Below are positions 32,233-43,500 of a stretch of 64,000 nt of DNA, in pieces (positions within the stretch are counted from its first letter, which is position 1; the number at the start of each line of letters is the position of its first letter). Both the position numbers and the translations under genes were made by a program. Under the pieces are notes generated by a model, which was given only the letters and a program-made list of their open reading frames with translations, searched no databases and was not told the DNA's origin. The DNA is from Favolaschia claudopus (Eukaryota; Basidiomycota; Agaricomycetes; Agaricales; Mycenaceae), in the NCBI GenBank assembly GCA_037176885.1, contig JAWWNJ010000095.1:558001-622000 (forward strand), written 5' to 3'.

Positions 32233-33840
32233 ATGGATTCGCGGTTTACTCATCATTTTGGCACCAACTATGTTCCTACCGACGAAGAAATTGAAGAGAT
32301 TGGCGCTGATCTTCTCTGTCGGACCGAAGAGCTAACTCGAATCGACGGGCGCATCCGCGAGCTCTCTGAGCAGCGGGACAAACTCCTGGCATACATTGAA
32401 CCGCGCCAGGCCTTGATATCCCATCCTCGACGTCTGCCTTCAGACATCCTCGAGGCCATATTTCTTGCGTGTCTTCCAACGGGCAGAAACGCTGTGATGA
32501 GCGCGCAAGAAGCTCCCTTACTCCTTTGCAGAATTTGCAGCGCATGGCGGACAGCTGCGCTCTCTATGCCCAGACTTTGGGCGTCCTTGCATATTCCCAT
32601 CGCATTCATTTCCGCCAAATCAGACACACGCCGTCCCGCCGTTGAGCAATGGTTAACCCGAGCGGCTGCTTCTGCTATGCGCCTGTCTCTTTGCAATATG
32701 TCAGCGTCATGGGGAACGGTGCCATTACCTTCAGATGATGAAGTCGCAGCACTGGTCAAGTCTGTTGCAAAATTCTCCCCGAGGTGGCAGAATGTGGAGT
32801 TCACCTGGATGGACGACGTAACAGCTCAAGCGCTCGCAGGAATACATGCGCCGGGCTTGGAGTCGTTCAAATTCGCAGGAAATCTCATCGACCTTTCGCA
32901 TTTTGACCAGGTTCTGAATAGCCCACGCTTACGAGCGGTCTCCCTGTCTTCATCTAAGCTCGCACTTGTGCCGACTCTCCCAATTGCGTGGCACCAGTTG
33001 ACCACTCTCGTCATTCATTGTGCCCGAGAGGGGTCATCTTCGATATCCCTAGCCGACATCATCTCCCTCTTCGGGAGATGCCCCCAGCTCGTGTCATTCC
33101 AAGTTGCCCTCAGAGTCAACGACCCTCCGTTCGATTATCGGTCATCATCGTTGGTCACACTGTCTTTTTTGGAAGAGTTCACTGTCGTCCCTTCATACCT
33201 CTACTTCCACAATTGGTATCTGGCCTGCATCATGGACTGCGTGTCGATGCCAAAGCTCCGCCGCTTCCACTTGCCCATCCTAGAAAACGTCGGATCTGAA
33301 TCCGATAACTTCTCCCTTGCCTCCCTCGGAGAAAGATATCCCCTCCTTGAAGATCTTGCGATCCATCTAGCCTCGCTCAATTCCCAAGCGCTGCTAAATG
33401 TTTTGCATTCGTTCCCGGCCCTCACGAGACTCGTTGTCAATGCTTGTCCGCTCCTTCGAGGAGACGGCGATGCGTGGAATAGCAACTGGGACTCCTCAAG
33501 GAATTCGTCTGGCACAGCCCGGCTCTTAGAAACCCTTCTTGACACCACCGTGTGTCCTCATCTCCAGGAGCTCGAGATTATGGAGGCCAAAACTTTGAAC
33601 AAAAACATTCTAGTTACATTCCTTTCAGCTCGGGTGCAGGTGGAGTCTGCCTCCCAATTACGCAGCCTCAGCATCTCATTCCAAACTGCATGGGATGAGT
33701 CGGAACATTCCACGATCCCGCACCTGTCCCCAGCTGAGAGTGAATACTATTGTTCGCTGGGTTTGACTATCTCCTTTTTTCCGCATGCTCCACCCAAGCA
33801 CCCAGATGCTCCTTCTCCTTGGACGGGTTTGCCACTGTGA
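32233..33840 (+). CDS. F-box-like protein, family 1, copy D
   Basis: Single exon, 535 residues. It starts MDSRFTHHFGTNYVPTDEEI; coiled coil ELTRIDGRIRELSEQRDKL; F-box-like bundle RRLPSDILEAIFLACLPTGR and LLLCRICSAWRTAALSMPRL (residues about 60-115); leucine-rich remainder with the family block WYLACIMDCVSMPKLRRFHL near residue 330; end APSPWTGLPL. It is closest to copy E (38588-40187) along its whole length, and the 3' flanks of D and E are also similar. A MITE (33978-34460) sits in D's 3' flank. Family 2 copy K1 follows in the same direction about 740 bp downstream. Confidence 0.87.
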   Translation: MDSRFTHHFGTNYVPTDEEIEEIGADLLCRTEELTRIDGRIRELSEQRDKLLAYIEPRQALISHPRRLPSDILEAIFLACLPTGRNAVMSAQEAPLLLCRICSAWRTAALSMPRLWASLHIPIAFISAKSDTRRPAVEQWLTRAAASAMRLSLCNMSASWGTVPLPSDDEVAALVKSVAKFSPRWQNVEFTWMDDVTAQALAGIHAPGLESFKFAGNLIDLSHFDQVLNSPRLRAVSLSSSKLALVPTLPIAWHQLTTLVIHCAREGSSSISLADIISLFGRCPQLVSFQVALRVNDPPFDYRSSSLVTLSFLEEFTVVPSYLYFHNWYLACIMDCVSMPKLRRFHLPILENVGSESDNFSLASLGERYPLLEDLAIHLASLNSQALLNVLHSFPALTRLVVNACPLLRGDGDAWNSNWDSSRNSSGTARLLETLLDTTVCPHLQELEIMEAKTLNKNILVTFLSARVQVESASQLRSLSISFQTAWDESEHSTIPHLSPAESEYYCSLGLTISFFPHAPPKHPDAPSPWTGLPL

Positions 33841-33975
33841 AGACTGCGTTGTGTCTTAATTCTGTTGGTGATCGTGTATAAATAGTACAATTCGACAAAT
33901 CTACGATTCTTCTACTACTAGAGACTTATGTACTCCCCACATGTACTGCACGTTACATCTGGTACAGTCACTGAA

Positions 33976-34462
33976 TACTGTACAATTACGTTCAAATCGA
34001 CATGGGGGGTGACGCGTGACGCGCCTGAACCAATTCGACATTTCGACAGAGGTCCTGGCGTGGCGTGACAGGGCGCAAATTTTCGACAACCCCCAGCGTC
34101 GTGAGGAGGAGCCTAGAAACATTTAGTGAGTGAGTCTGAATTTTTCCGTAAGGGTTGGGAATGCGGTGGAAACATTTTATACCTTGAGCAACAAAACGGC
34201 ATTTCAGGGCGAGGATTCGGTTGAAAACCACTCCAATTAGAAAATCCAGAAGAAATTGAACATAAGGAGTCGAGGAAGCACACCAGAGGGCCCATGCTAC
34301 CAGGAAAGTGATTTTTCGAGCAAAATCCCATTTTGGAGGAATTTTGTGAACCGAGCGGCCCATTCGACAATGGCCTGTGTGAGGCGTGACACAGGGCAAA
34401 AATTCGGTTCGACAGAGGTGGGTGTGACGCGTGATTGACGATTTGAACGTAATTGTACAGTA
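33976..34462. mobile_element. MITE with 22-bp inverted ends and TA duplication
   Basis: The 483-bp unit 33978-34460 begins CTGTACAATTACGTTCAAAT and ends with the exact reverse complement; the match covers at least 22 bp and continues with mismatches through the subterminal GACGCGTGA words. Direct TA dinucleotides flank it (33976-33977 and 34461-34462), as for Tc1/mariner-type elements. Inner subterminal parts also resemble each other (GTTCGACAGAGGT-like near 34420 and TTCGACAGAGGTC near 34044). There is no coding capacity; it presumably depended on a mariner-like transposase elsewhere. It separates copy D from family-2 copy K1. Confidence 0.75.
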
Positions 34463-34581
34463 ATTCTTCTTGCGTAGAGCCGGCCGGTTTTACGCGTATG
34501 TATTACGACAAGCAATCGCGCGTGTCACAACTGGTCACACGATCACATGGGCGTGTTCTGCTTGTTTCCTACTACCACTCA

Positions 34582-36210
34582 ATGCACCGTGGCTTGCACA
34601 TCCCCGAGGTTGTAGAGCTTATATGTGCAGCGGCTGAACCTTCGACACTTGCTGTACTCAGCAGAACCTGTCAGACATTTCAAACCCCCGCATTGGCCGT
34701 TCTTTGGGCTACTCAAAAACAGTTGACGAATTTGCTTAAGTGCTTACCATCGGATGTTTGGGAGGAGGTACAGGACCATCCGGGCCTTCTTCATTCACCG
34801 ATTAAATTGGTATGATGTTGTGGCTTTTTTTCCTTTTCGATTTACTTAATTCAACCTATGCAGCGGTTACGGCGACCGATTGCGTCCTCTGACTTATCCC
34901 GAGTCCTGTTTTACGCGGAAAAAGTGAAGAACCTCTTCATTGAGCATCCACACACGCTCTCCTGGATAGTCTACGAGGCTCTCAGCCTCGCGCTGCCCGT
35001 TCATCCACTGCTACCCAATCTTCGACATCTGACTTGGCTGCCGCCAGACCATGTATATTCACACATCCGAATGCTCGTTGGCCAAAAGCTGCAGTCGATA
35101 ACTTTCGATGTTGAGAGGTCTCATTCCGTTGGCTTGTATCTTCTTCCTTACTTGAATGCGTTCCACCCCGACCTCTCTTCTGTCGATATTGGTCCCGTGG
35201 ATCTCGTTCAATCCCTCGAATTGAAAGAGTCGGTGTATTCCACTATCCGTAGTATGAATCGCCTGCAAGAACTGAAAATACCCGACTTGGACATTCCTAC
35301 TACGCTTCATCTTGCCCAACTCCCTCACCTCAGGCGTTTGAATGTCGGCACCTTCCATCAGCTATTCGACGATTTGCAGTCCGAGCTTGCGGCCATGGGG
35401 CCAGCATTCAGTGCCCTTCGCCAATTCATCGTTTATTCGGAATCTCCCCCATCCGTCATTGGCTTTTTGGATGTGGTATCGCCGGATGCACTCAGCGAAA
35501 TCAAAGTCGACTTCGGGTCCGCATCGTCTATGGAATCCGAACAATGGCGGATCCTGAATACTTCAATCGCGCGGAGGTCGTTCCGGACCCTCAAATGCGT
35601 GGAGCTTCGCGAGCGGTTTGTATTTGAGCAGGATATGAATGACAACCCCGCTGCCATGATTTCAAAGGATTCATTCTACCCCCTTCTCATATGCCGCAAT
35701 CTGACGGACGTCGCCCTCCAAACGGGATATGGAATAGACATTGACAATGATTTTATCAACAAGATCGCGGAGGCTTGGCCACAGCTAGAAACGCTGAGTC
35801 TCTCCCCTAAGTTCCAGGCTTCAATATACATTCCCCAGGTGACTCTCGCGGGCCTTATCCCCCTTGCGCAAAATTGCCGGTGCTTGACATCTCTCACCCT
35901 CATCTTGAACGCTACCATCCTCGATATCCACCCTAGAGAAAGACCTGGCAACGGCATCAGCAATGAAACCCTCGTCAAACTCGACGTCGTCGAGTCACCT
36001 ATATCGTCCCCTGCCGCCGTCGCGTCGTTCCTGTCCGCCATTTTCCCTAAATTACAGCAGGTTTTGTCTCGTGATGACGAGGAACGGAATGTCCTGGTTC
36101 TGAATTGGGAGGAGGACGTCGAGAGGTGGGACATGGTCAGCGACTTGGTCCGATTTTTTGCCTCTACCCGGGCGCAGGAGAATCACAATCCCCCGCCAGT
36201 GGTGCAGTGA
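34582..36210 (+). CDS. F-box-like protein, family 2, copy K1
   Basis: Two exons, 34582-34809 and 34864-36210, 524 residues. Exon 1 (76 codons, MHRGLHIPEVVELICAAAEP) carries the F-box-like helices, with LARTCQTFQ-like LSRTCQTFQTPALAVLWATQ and LLKCLPSDVW. The intron (GTATGA..GCAG) separates KL from RLRRPIASSDLSRVLFYAEK, the start of the leucine-rich part, where the paralogs have their intron too. Family block near the C-terminus: VVESPISSPAAVASFLSAIF. Inferred role: SCF substrate receptor. It stands downstream of family-1 copy D and faces the tail of the Cys-rich small secreted protein and copy K2. Confidence 0.85.
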
Positions 36211-36348
36211 TGGGGATCCATGTCCTCGTCGGCTTTTGGAAGCCGTTGCAGTCACTCGAACTCAAAAAATGTATGTATTCTCCAAGCGGGGCGGAGAATT
36301 ATTTACGATGGGCTCAAGCTGCAAATATTCTTTAAGGCCGTTGCCAGC

Positions 36349-36660
36349 CTATGTACATGAACCCGCGCTGTCTTCGAATGTTACGAACAAATTTTCTAGC
36401 CTATCGGGGCAATACCGCCCTGTATACAAGCGATAGTATCGGCAGTAGTCTTCATACTCTGCTTCGTTGAAGACACCGACATCGGACAGAGAGACTGTGC
36501 AACAAAGACACGTCGACTGACTCGGACAGTCATAATTTGTCAATGCGGGGGCCGCTCCACAGGAGATCAATGAGACATTGGCAGTGAGGACAAGCACTGA
36601 AAGACACAGGACAAGGATGCATGAGACGACGCGATTGAAGCCTCGGCATTCGCTAGGCAT
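36349..36660 (-). CDS. possible small secreted cysteine-rich protein
   Basis: 103 residues. After MPSECRGFNR comes a hydrophobic run (VVSCILVLCLSVLVLTANVS) ending near GAAPA, a plausible signal peptide and cleavage site. The remaining 65 residues hold seven Cys (CPSQSTCLCC, YCRYY, YCPD, and the penultimate Cys), acidic and Tyr-rich. Size, signal and Cys density fit a small secreted protein of the effector-like class in fungi. I know of no family with this pattern. It lies alone between the 3' ends of family-2 copies K1 and K2. The single-exon frame could still be chance; expression evidence is needed for certainty. Confidence 0.45.
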   Translation of the reverse strand: MPSECRGFNRVVSCILVLCLSVLVLTANVSLISCGAAPALTNYDCPSQSTCLCCTVSLSDVGVFNEAEYEDYCRYYRLYTGRYCPDRLENLFVTFEDSAGSCT

Positions 36661-36678
36661 ATTTGCTTTCCGTCATAT

Positions 36679-38281
36679 TTAGGGCGGCGGAGAGCGTGGT
36701 ACATAATGCTCTTGCGCTCGGGCAGACGCAAAGATATGAACCAGGTCCCTCACCCTCTCCCACTTCTCCATATCCTCCTCCCAGTTTTGGACCAACATGT
36801 TTCGTTCCTCCTTTTCGCGAGATGCAACAGCGCACAATTCGGGGAAGATCGCAGAAAGGAAGGACGCCACGGCAGCAGGCGAAGATATGGGCGACTCAAC
36901 GACGTACAGCTCAAGCAGCGATTCACTGCTGATACCGCCGCCCGGCTTCTCCCTTGCGTGTGGATCAAGCCCAGTAGCATCTACGATGATGATGAGGCGT
37001 TCCAGATAGCGACAGTGTTCCGCGAGGGGTACGAGTCCGGCTAGAGTGACCGAGGGTTTATATTGTGCGGGCTGGGCCATCGGGGCAAGAGCCAAGTTTC
37101 GAAGCCGTGGCCAAGCCTCAGCTACTTTCTTGACGAAGTCATTGTCGATGAGTATCCCGTGTAGGGTCTGAATGTCGACGCCTTCTAAATGGCCGCACGC
37201 AAGAAGGGGCTGAAAAGCCTCCTTTGGAATCATGAGGTCCACTCTATCGGGGATCTCATCCTCGGGGGAACATCGCTCTTGAATATCCAGCTGATTGATG
37301 GTTTTAGAGAACCTCTGGGCAATTGTTGTGCTCAAGGCCTGCCAGTCCTGCGGTTTGACGGTTGAGTTAAACCCAAGCTCGAGTTCAGTGAGGACGTCTG
37401 CATCGATCATTTCTATCAAGCGGCAGAAAGACACAATCGATTCGGAGTAGGTGGTGAGCTGACGAAGAGCGCAAAAAACTGGGCCTATGGTTGCGATCCG
37501 GATGAAGAAGTCATCGTGGAGTTGGGGGAATACGTTTAACCGTAGATGACTGAGATGGGGGAGCTGTGCAAGATGCAGCAAGGTAGAGCTATCCACCGTA
37601 GCTACATACAAATCCCGGAGATATTTCATGCTGCGAATAGTCGAATACACGGACTCCAGTGTTGCTGATGAGTTGGAAAACATAGGATAGATGTGGATGT
37701 CGGTTAGGTCCGGATGAAATGCGGCCAAGTAAGGGAGAATTTGTCTGCGAACGAGCTCTGTTCCATCTAGGTCGAGGATTATAGAACGCAGCTTCTGTCC
37801 AACAAGCATTCGGATATGTGAACAAGCATCTTCGGTTGGCCGCCAACTCAGATGCCGAAGATTGGGAAGCAATGGATACTCGGGAAGCGCAAGACTCAGA
37901 GCCGCATAAATACTCCACGAGATCGAGTTCGGCCTCTGAACATAGAGATTCTTCACTCGAGCCGCGTAAAACAAGAGTCTGGGCAAGTCTGAGGGCACAA
38001 TTGGTCGGCGGAAGCTCTGTACAAGTCTAAGTCAAGGCTGACGACAAATCGGTCGCGCAACGCACAAAACTGTGGTGGTAAGGTAGGCTCGGATGTGTTT
38101 CCCAGACGTCCGACGGTAAGCAGCTCAGCAAATTCGTCAACTCGGATTGAGTTTCCCAAAGGACAGTCAAGGCGGGGGATTGGAGGGCGCGACATGTTCT
38201 GGCAAGCGCAGCCAGCGTCGAGGGGTCAGCCGCCGCACATATGAGCTCTACAACTTCGAGGATGTGTAGTCCGCGATGCAT
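36679..38281 (-). CDS. F-box-like protein, family 2, copy K2
   Basis: Two exons on the minus strand, 38066-38281 and 36679-38016, 517 residues. Exon 1 begins MHRGLHILEVVELICAAADP and ends at HHSF; the 49-nt intron opens GTGCGTTGCG and closes TACAG. Exon 2 starts SFRRPIVPSDLPRLLFYAAR. Leucine-rich part as in the paralogs, with the end block VVESPISSPAAVASFLSAIF and NWEEDMEKWERV. Without splicing, exon 1 runs into a stop after about 84 codons, so correct splicing is required here. It is divergently placed relative to family-1 copy E, about 300 bp between starts. Confidence 0.84.
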
Positions 38282-38530
38282 GATCATATGAGCGCAAGGA
38301 CAGAGTAGAAACTTCTGTGCAAATTACGATGCGTCAGTCAATGATCAGGAGGGACTTGCTGAAACTTTCGTCCCGAGAATGGTAGTTTGAATTCGAGTCT
38401 CGAGGGCCTCGAGGCAGATGTTGAATACACTCAGCAGCAGTATATCCAGCCAGATCACCGAGCAGTTGTTGTGATATTTCGCAGTTGCTCTGTTAGCAGG
38501 CGGACAAGGTAGCAAGGCGAGTTAGGTGGG

Positions 38531-38540
38531 GTTAGGGTTA
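38531..38540 (+). promoter_or_regulatory. telobox-like element upstream of copy E
   Basis: GTTAGGGTTA (preceded by GG) 48 bp before the ATG at 38588. It lies in the 300-bp divergent promoter shared with family-2 copy K2. Confidence 0.5.
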
Positions 38541-38587
38541 CCGCGTAGAGGCTACGCGGAACCACCACGGTGCTTCCTTCCACAGTC

Positions 38588-40187
38588 ATGGAATCGCGCT
38601 TTACTCATCGCTTTGGCACCAATTATGTTCCTACCAACGAAGAAATTGAAGAGATCAGAGCTGATCTTCTCTGGCGGACCGAAGAGTTAGCCCGAATTGA
38701 CGAACCGCGAGCTCTACGAGCAGCGAGATAAACTCCAGGCATACATTAAACCGCGCAAGGCCTTGATATCTCACCCTCGCCGTCTGCATCTAGACCTTCT
38801 CGAGGCGATATTTCTTGCGTGTCTTCCCACCACACGCAATGCTGTGATGAGCGCGCAAGAAGCTCCCTTAATCCTTTGCAGAATTTGCAGCGCATGGCGG
38901 ATAGCTGCGCTCTCTATGCCCAGACTTTGGGCGTCCTTGCATATCCCCACGGAGTTCATTGTTGCCAAACCAAACATACGCCGTCCTGCCGTCGAGCAAT
39001 GGCTGACCCGAGCAGCTGCTTCTGCTCTGCATCTGTCTCTTTGTGATATGTTGACACCATGGCAAGAGCCAATGCCTTCGACAGATCAAGTTGCAGCATT
39101 ATTCGAGTCTGTTGCAAAATTTTCCTCAGGGTGGCAGAATCTGGAGTGCACCTGGATAACCGACGTAACAGCTCGAGCGCTTGCAGGAATACATACACCG
39201 CGCTTGGAGTCGTTTACATTCACAGCAGGAGAACTCACCTATCTTTCGCACTTCGGCCAACTTCTCAATAGTCCCCGCTTACGAGCAGTCTCCCTGTCTT
39301 CATCGGAGCTACCTTTTGTGCCGACTCTCCCAATTGCGTGGCACCAGCTGACCACTCTCGTCGTCCAGTGTCCCCGAGACGGCCCCTCCTCTTCGATATC
39401 CCTGCGCGATATCATCTCCCTCCTCCAGAAGTGCCCCCAGCTCGTGTCATTCCAAGTTACCCCCACATTGAACGACCCTCCGTTTGATTATCAGTCATTG
39501 TCAGTCACAATGTCTTTCTTGGAAGAATTCTCTGTCGTCCCTCCACACTTGCTTTCTCCAAAGTGGTACCTGGCCTGCATCATACACTGTGTTTCGATGC
39601 CAAAGCTCCGCCGCATGCACTTCCCCCTAGTAGAGAACGTCGGATCTGAATCTGATAAATTTTCTCTTGCCTCCGTCGGAGAAAAATATCCTCTCATTGA
39701 AGATCTTGCGATGCATTCAGGCCCGCCCAATTCCCCCGCGCCGCTAAATGTTTTGCATTCTTTCCCGGCTCTCACAAGACTCGTAGTCAATGCTTATCAC
39801 ATCATTCCAGAAGAGAACGATGCGTGGGGCAGCATCTGGGAGTCCCAAAGGAATCTGTGTGGCACAGCCCGGCTCATAGAAACCCTTCTCGACACCACCG
39901 TGTGTCCTCGTCTACAGGAGCTCGAGATCATGGAGGCCAGAAATTTGGACAAACACATCCTAGTTACATTTCTTTCGGCTCGGTTGCAGGGGGGGTCTGC
40001 CTGCCAGTTACGTAGCCTAAGCATCTCGTTCCAAACTGCATGGGGCGAACCGATGATCCCGTACCTCTCCCCGACCGAGAGTGAACACTACGGATCACTG
40101 GGTTTGACCATCTCCTTTTTTCCGCGTATTCTACAGAAGCCCCAATATGCTCGTTTCAGTTCTCCTTGGCTGGGTTTGCCGCCGTGA
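38588..40187 (+). pseudogene. F-box-like family 1, copy E, 5-nt frameshift
   Basis: ATG 38588 opens MESRFTHRFGTNYVPTNEEI and reads to LARIDEPRAL, then stops at TAA near 38729. Compared with copy F (GACGAACAAATCCGCGAG), copy E reads GACGAACCGCGAG: five bases (CAAAT) are missing at about 38706. Behind the break the family frame is intact to the end (from RELYEQRDKLQAYIKP through FSSPWLGLPP, stop 40187), 490-odd codons without a stop. This means the lesion is recent, or is a sequencing or assembly error, or an internal start rescues a protein lacking the first part of the coiled coil. The F-box bundle (RRLHLDLLEAIFLACLP, LILCRICSAWRIAALSMPRL) lies after the break. Closest relative along its length: copy D. 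Confidence 0.75.
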
Positions 40188-40577
40188 AGACTGCGTTATA
40201 TGAATGATTCCGTTGGTATTCGTGTATATAAGTAGTGCAGTGCATTCGAAAAATTCCCGGTTGTTCTCGAAATTTATGCAGCCCACACATATGTACTGGG
40301 CGTTGAATCTGGTACAATGATTGAATGTCTTTCTCCGTATGAGCGAAAAGACTGCCAAAACGTGGAGGTTACTCGGCCTTACGAAGTTTCCCAAATCAAG
40401 TCCGTAACATTGAGTACACTACGTTCGCTGCACAATAACCTATAACAGAGCCGAATAATGTATGTGTACGTGGAAGCAGGGGAAGGAGGGATACGTGGTA
40501 TAGAAATCATCGTGAGATAAAAATGTAGAGTGTAAGAGTCCCAGGTGCGCCGAATACAATAGCTTAATGCGCAGCCC
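40188..40577. other. intergenic between convergent genes
   Basis: 3' flanks of F-box copy E and of the magnesium transporter. The first 140 bp resemble the 3' flank of copy D (shared TATGTACT, ATCTGGTACA words) but lack the MITE found there. Confidence 0.45.
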
Positions 40578-43500
40578 TCAGAACCGCGGCTGCACCAATC
40601 TAATGCCACCCATCGACGACGGCGGAGACTCAGCCTCAGTCGTCGCCGACATCGCCTCGGGGCTCTCTCGCCCATCCCCATCTCTCTGCCAAAGACTAAC
40701 ACTCTCCTCCCTATCATCCTCCCCATTCGTCTTCGGATACCGCCTCGCCGACCGTCCCCTTCCACTCCCACTATGCTGCGACGACGTCGAAATTGTGTCG
40801 AGATCCCGCATCGGCGGTGGCGGCGCGCCGTCTTCCCAGTTGGCCGAGCGCGCAGAATCAGTCACGCTGGGGAAACTCAGCAGCGTTCCGCTCTGCCTCT
40901 GCGTCGGGCTCCCCCTTACCTGCTGCTCCTGCTCATTGAAGATGTCCCGCGAGTCAGCCCGCTTCGGCGCGGGGGGCATCCCGGGGAACCGTCCGACTGG
41001 CGACATTGTCGGCGGCGCACTTCGCACGGCGTGTTCGTTGCTGAAGGCTTCGGGTAGCGATAACGTTTGCTGGCGCATGGTAGAGGAGTTCTGTAAAGTG
41101 AGTGGTATCGGCGGTGCATCGTCCAGGTCCGCGAGCAGCTGGTCCCGACTCCCATTACGCGCGGGGCTGGGGCCCAGAGGCTCCGACTCGGTGCGAATCC
41201 GGGGCGGGTACCCGTCCGTGTCCGGCAGCGAATTCGACGACGGCAAGCCCGGCGAAAGCGCGGGTCGATGCGTGTGGATCGCCGCATCGTCGCGGCGCGG
41301 CGTCCCAGGCCCCGTGGGGTGGTACTTGTGCACGACATCCTCGGCATCGAACTTGATGGTCGTGCGTTTTGCTATGCCCGCCACAGAGTCACTGCGGTTA
41401 CTCCGCGCATCGAGGTCGGGCATGGGAGCGTCGTAGAGCTGATGCCGTTCTACGTTCCCACCGCCGCCGCCGAGACGCGGATTGGTGGAGTTGGCGCGAG
41501 TACGGTCGTAGGGCGCCGCCGCGCCGGGTGGACGGCTCGACATGGACGCTTGCGACATGCGCCGGGCGCTTCGTGCGCGGATGATACTTCCGACGGTGCC
41601 GAAGCTGCCACGGAGAGCGTCCATGCCTGGGTCTTCCACTCCGAGAACGCTCTGTAAACTCGTACTCAGAACGAGACAGAAGATCAAAACAACGAGACTA
41701 CCTTCTCTTCCATAGTTTCTGTCTGACTCCGTGCAGCTTGAAGGAGAATCGTACTCCTCCGATCAAGTTTCGAGAGTTCCGTCGGATCGACTTTGGACAT
41801 CTGGAGGATTGTGATACCGACACAGATGACGAGGAAGCCCATGATGAGCGTGATGATGGATGCGACTGGCGCAGAAAGCCCTTTGAAGAGGACTATAGTC
41901 GTTACAATAGAGAAAAACGTGACTAGGGCAATATCTTAGTCGAAAAAAAAAAGGATCTAGCCTCCGAAAGTACTCACAAATGACATAGTATGTGGGCGTA
42001 ACTGAGAAAAGAGTCAGTCTGTATTTCCACGGTACTTAGAGGAATGCATACCCATAGCTACGAACTAAATCAGTACCAGGTAAACCATCAACACGGAATG
42101 AACGCACCAGTGTTGAAGAGCGCGAGCGCAACATTTAGATAGTACACTTCCGTGATAAGGGTAATGGCAACAAAGCCGATTAGAAAGTAGATGAACCAGT
42201 GCTTGAACTGATTATCGCCAGCCGCCGTCGTAACAATGGCAGACCCCAGGCCGGTGGTGACACTAACGCTGATCCCTCCAATCATACTACACACAAAGAT
42301 ATACCACAGCATGCTCTTCTTGCCCCAGCGCGGCGCGGCATAGAAGATGATAACAAGCGCGGCGATGATGAGGATGCCAGCGTACACGAGGAACCCGACG
42401 GAGAGGAAGAGTTTCTGGAAGTCTTCGATCTGGCCGACGGCCTCTTCGGAGGGACCGTTGAGGGCGATGATGACTGAGCCGAGGATGGATAGCGTGCAGC
42501 CGAGCCAGCCGAAGAATGTGAGTGTTTCTTTGAGGAAGATGGAGGATAGGATGGCGCAGACGACGACGGAGAGGGCGCCGAGAGGTGTTACAACAATCGC
42601 CTCGACGAAAGCATAGGCTGAAATCGGAGTTGAGCGATATGAAAGAAATAAATGGCCAGATGAAACGAGAGATACTCGGAGCATATGAAGGCACACGAGC
42701 GACACGGGAAAGAAGGAATGTGGAAAGGCAAAGGGTTGAAATGCGAGGGAATCCGGAGGCACACAAAGACAATATGTTTTGCTTTGGCGCTCGAAACACC
42801 TCTCCCATCCTTCCAATGCCGGACTATGGCGGTTTATGAACATCAATATAGGCTGCAGCATGGGGCTATAGGCGTCCACGAGCCGCTAGATGGAAACCCA
42901 GACATGAATCGAGGAGCGACAATTACGCCACTTTTGCTTGGCACCGCTGACCACCACCAACAAGAACAGAATCGCCCCAAAGAGGTCTGTTCACACACCG
43001 GCTTCAACGACGAGGGCGTTCGCCAGAAATATCAGACCGGGATATCCCAATGGGAATCCTTGCACCGCCAACGAACAACGGATATCACCCCGACGGAAGA
43101 TGTCTGCCCGCACCCCAATCCTAGGACGAGGTTCTGTTGACCGAAAGACGAGAGCGACCAACAGGCGGAATACATCTTGAAAGCCAGCTCGAGCTCTAAC
43201 TTGGCTTGAAATGACAAGACGCCCGACCCGAAAGGTGGGAGGGGCCTTGACATTTACGAACCCCCATGGACCTCAAAGCGAAACAAGGGTTTTGTGTGCG
43301 AGCGGACGTGGAGCGTGAACGCCAAGGTGGCAATTACGCTAGCTTCGCTTGCATCGCCGGCCACGAGCGGACATGACCCCAATGACGTCTGTGCGCGCAA
43401 CAGCTTCGAAGAGGGGGCTCGATTCTCCAGAGACGAGGCAGCCAGCCTCCGGAATACATCCCGGATAGACCAGCTCGAAGTTCGACCCGAAATAACCCCA

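Noticed and set aside
40578..41687. The Ser/Pro-rich frame at 40578-41687 as a separate gene
   Set aside because: It joins in frame through a normal intron to the last helices of the magnesium transporter (EEK to SVLGVEDPGM), so it is the transporter's cytosolic tail; fungal NIPA proteins often have such tails.
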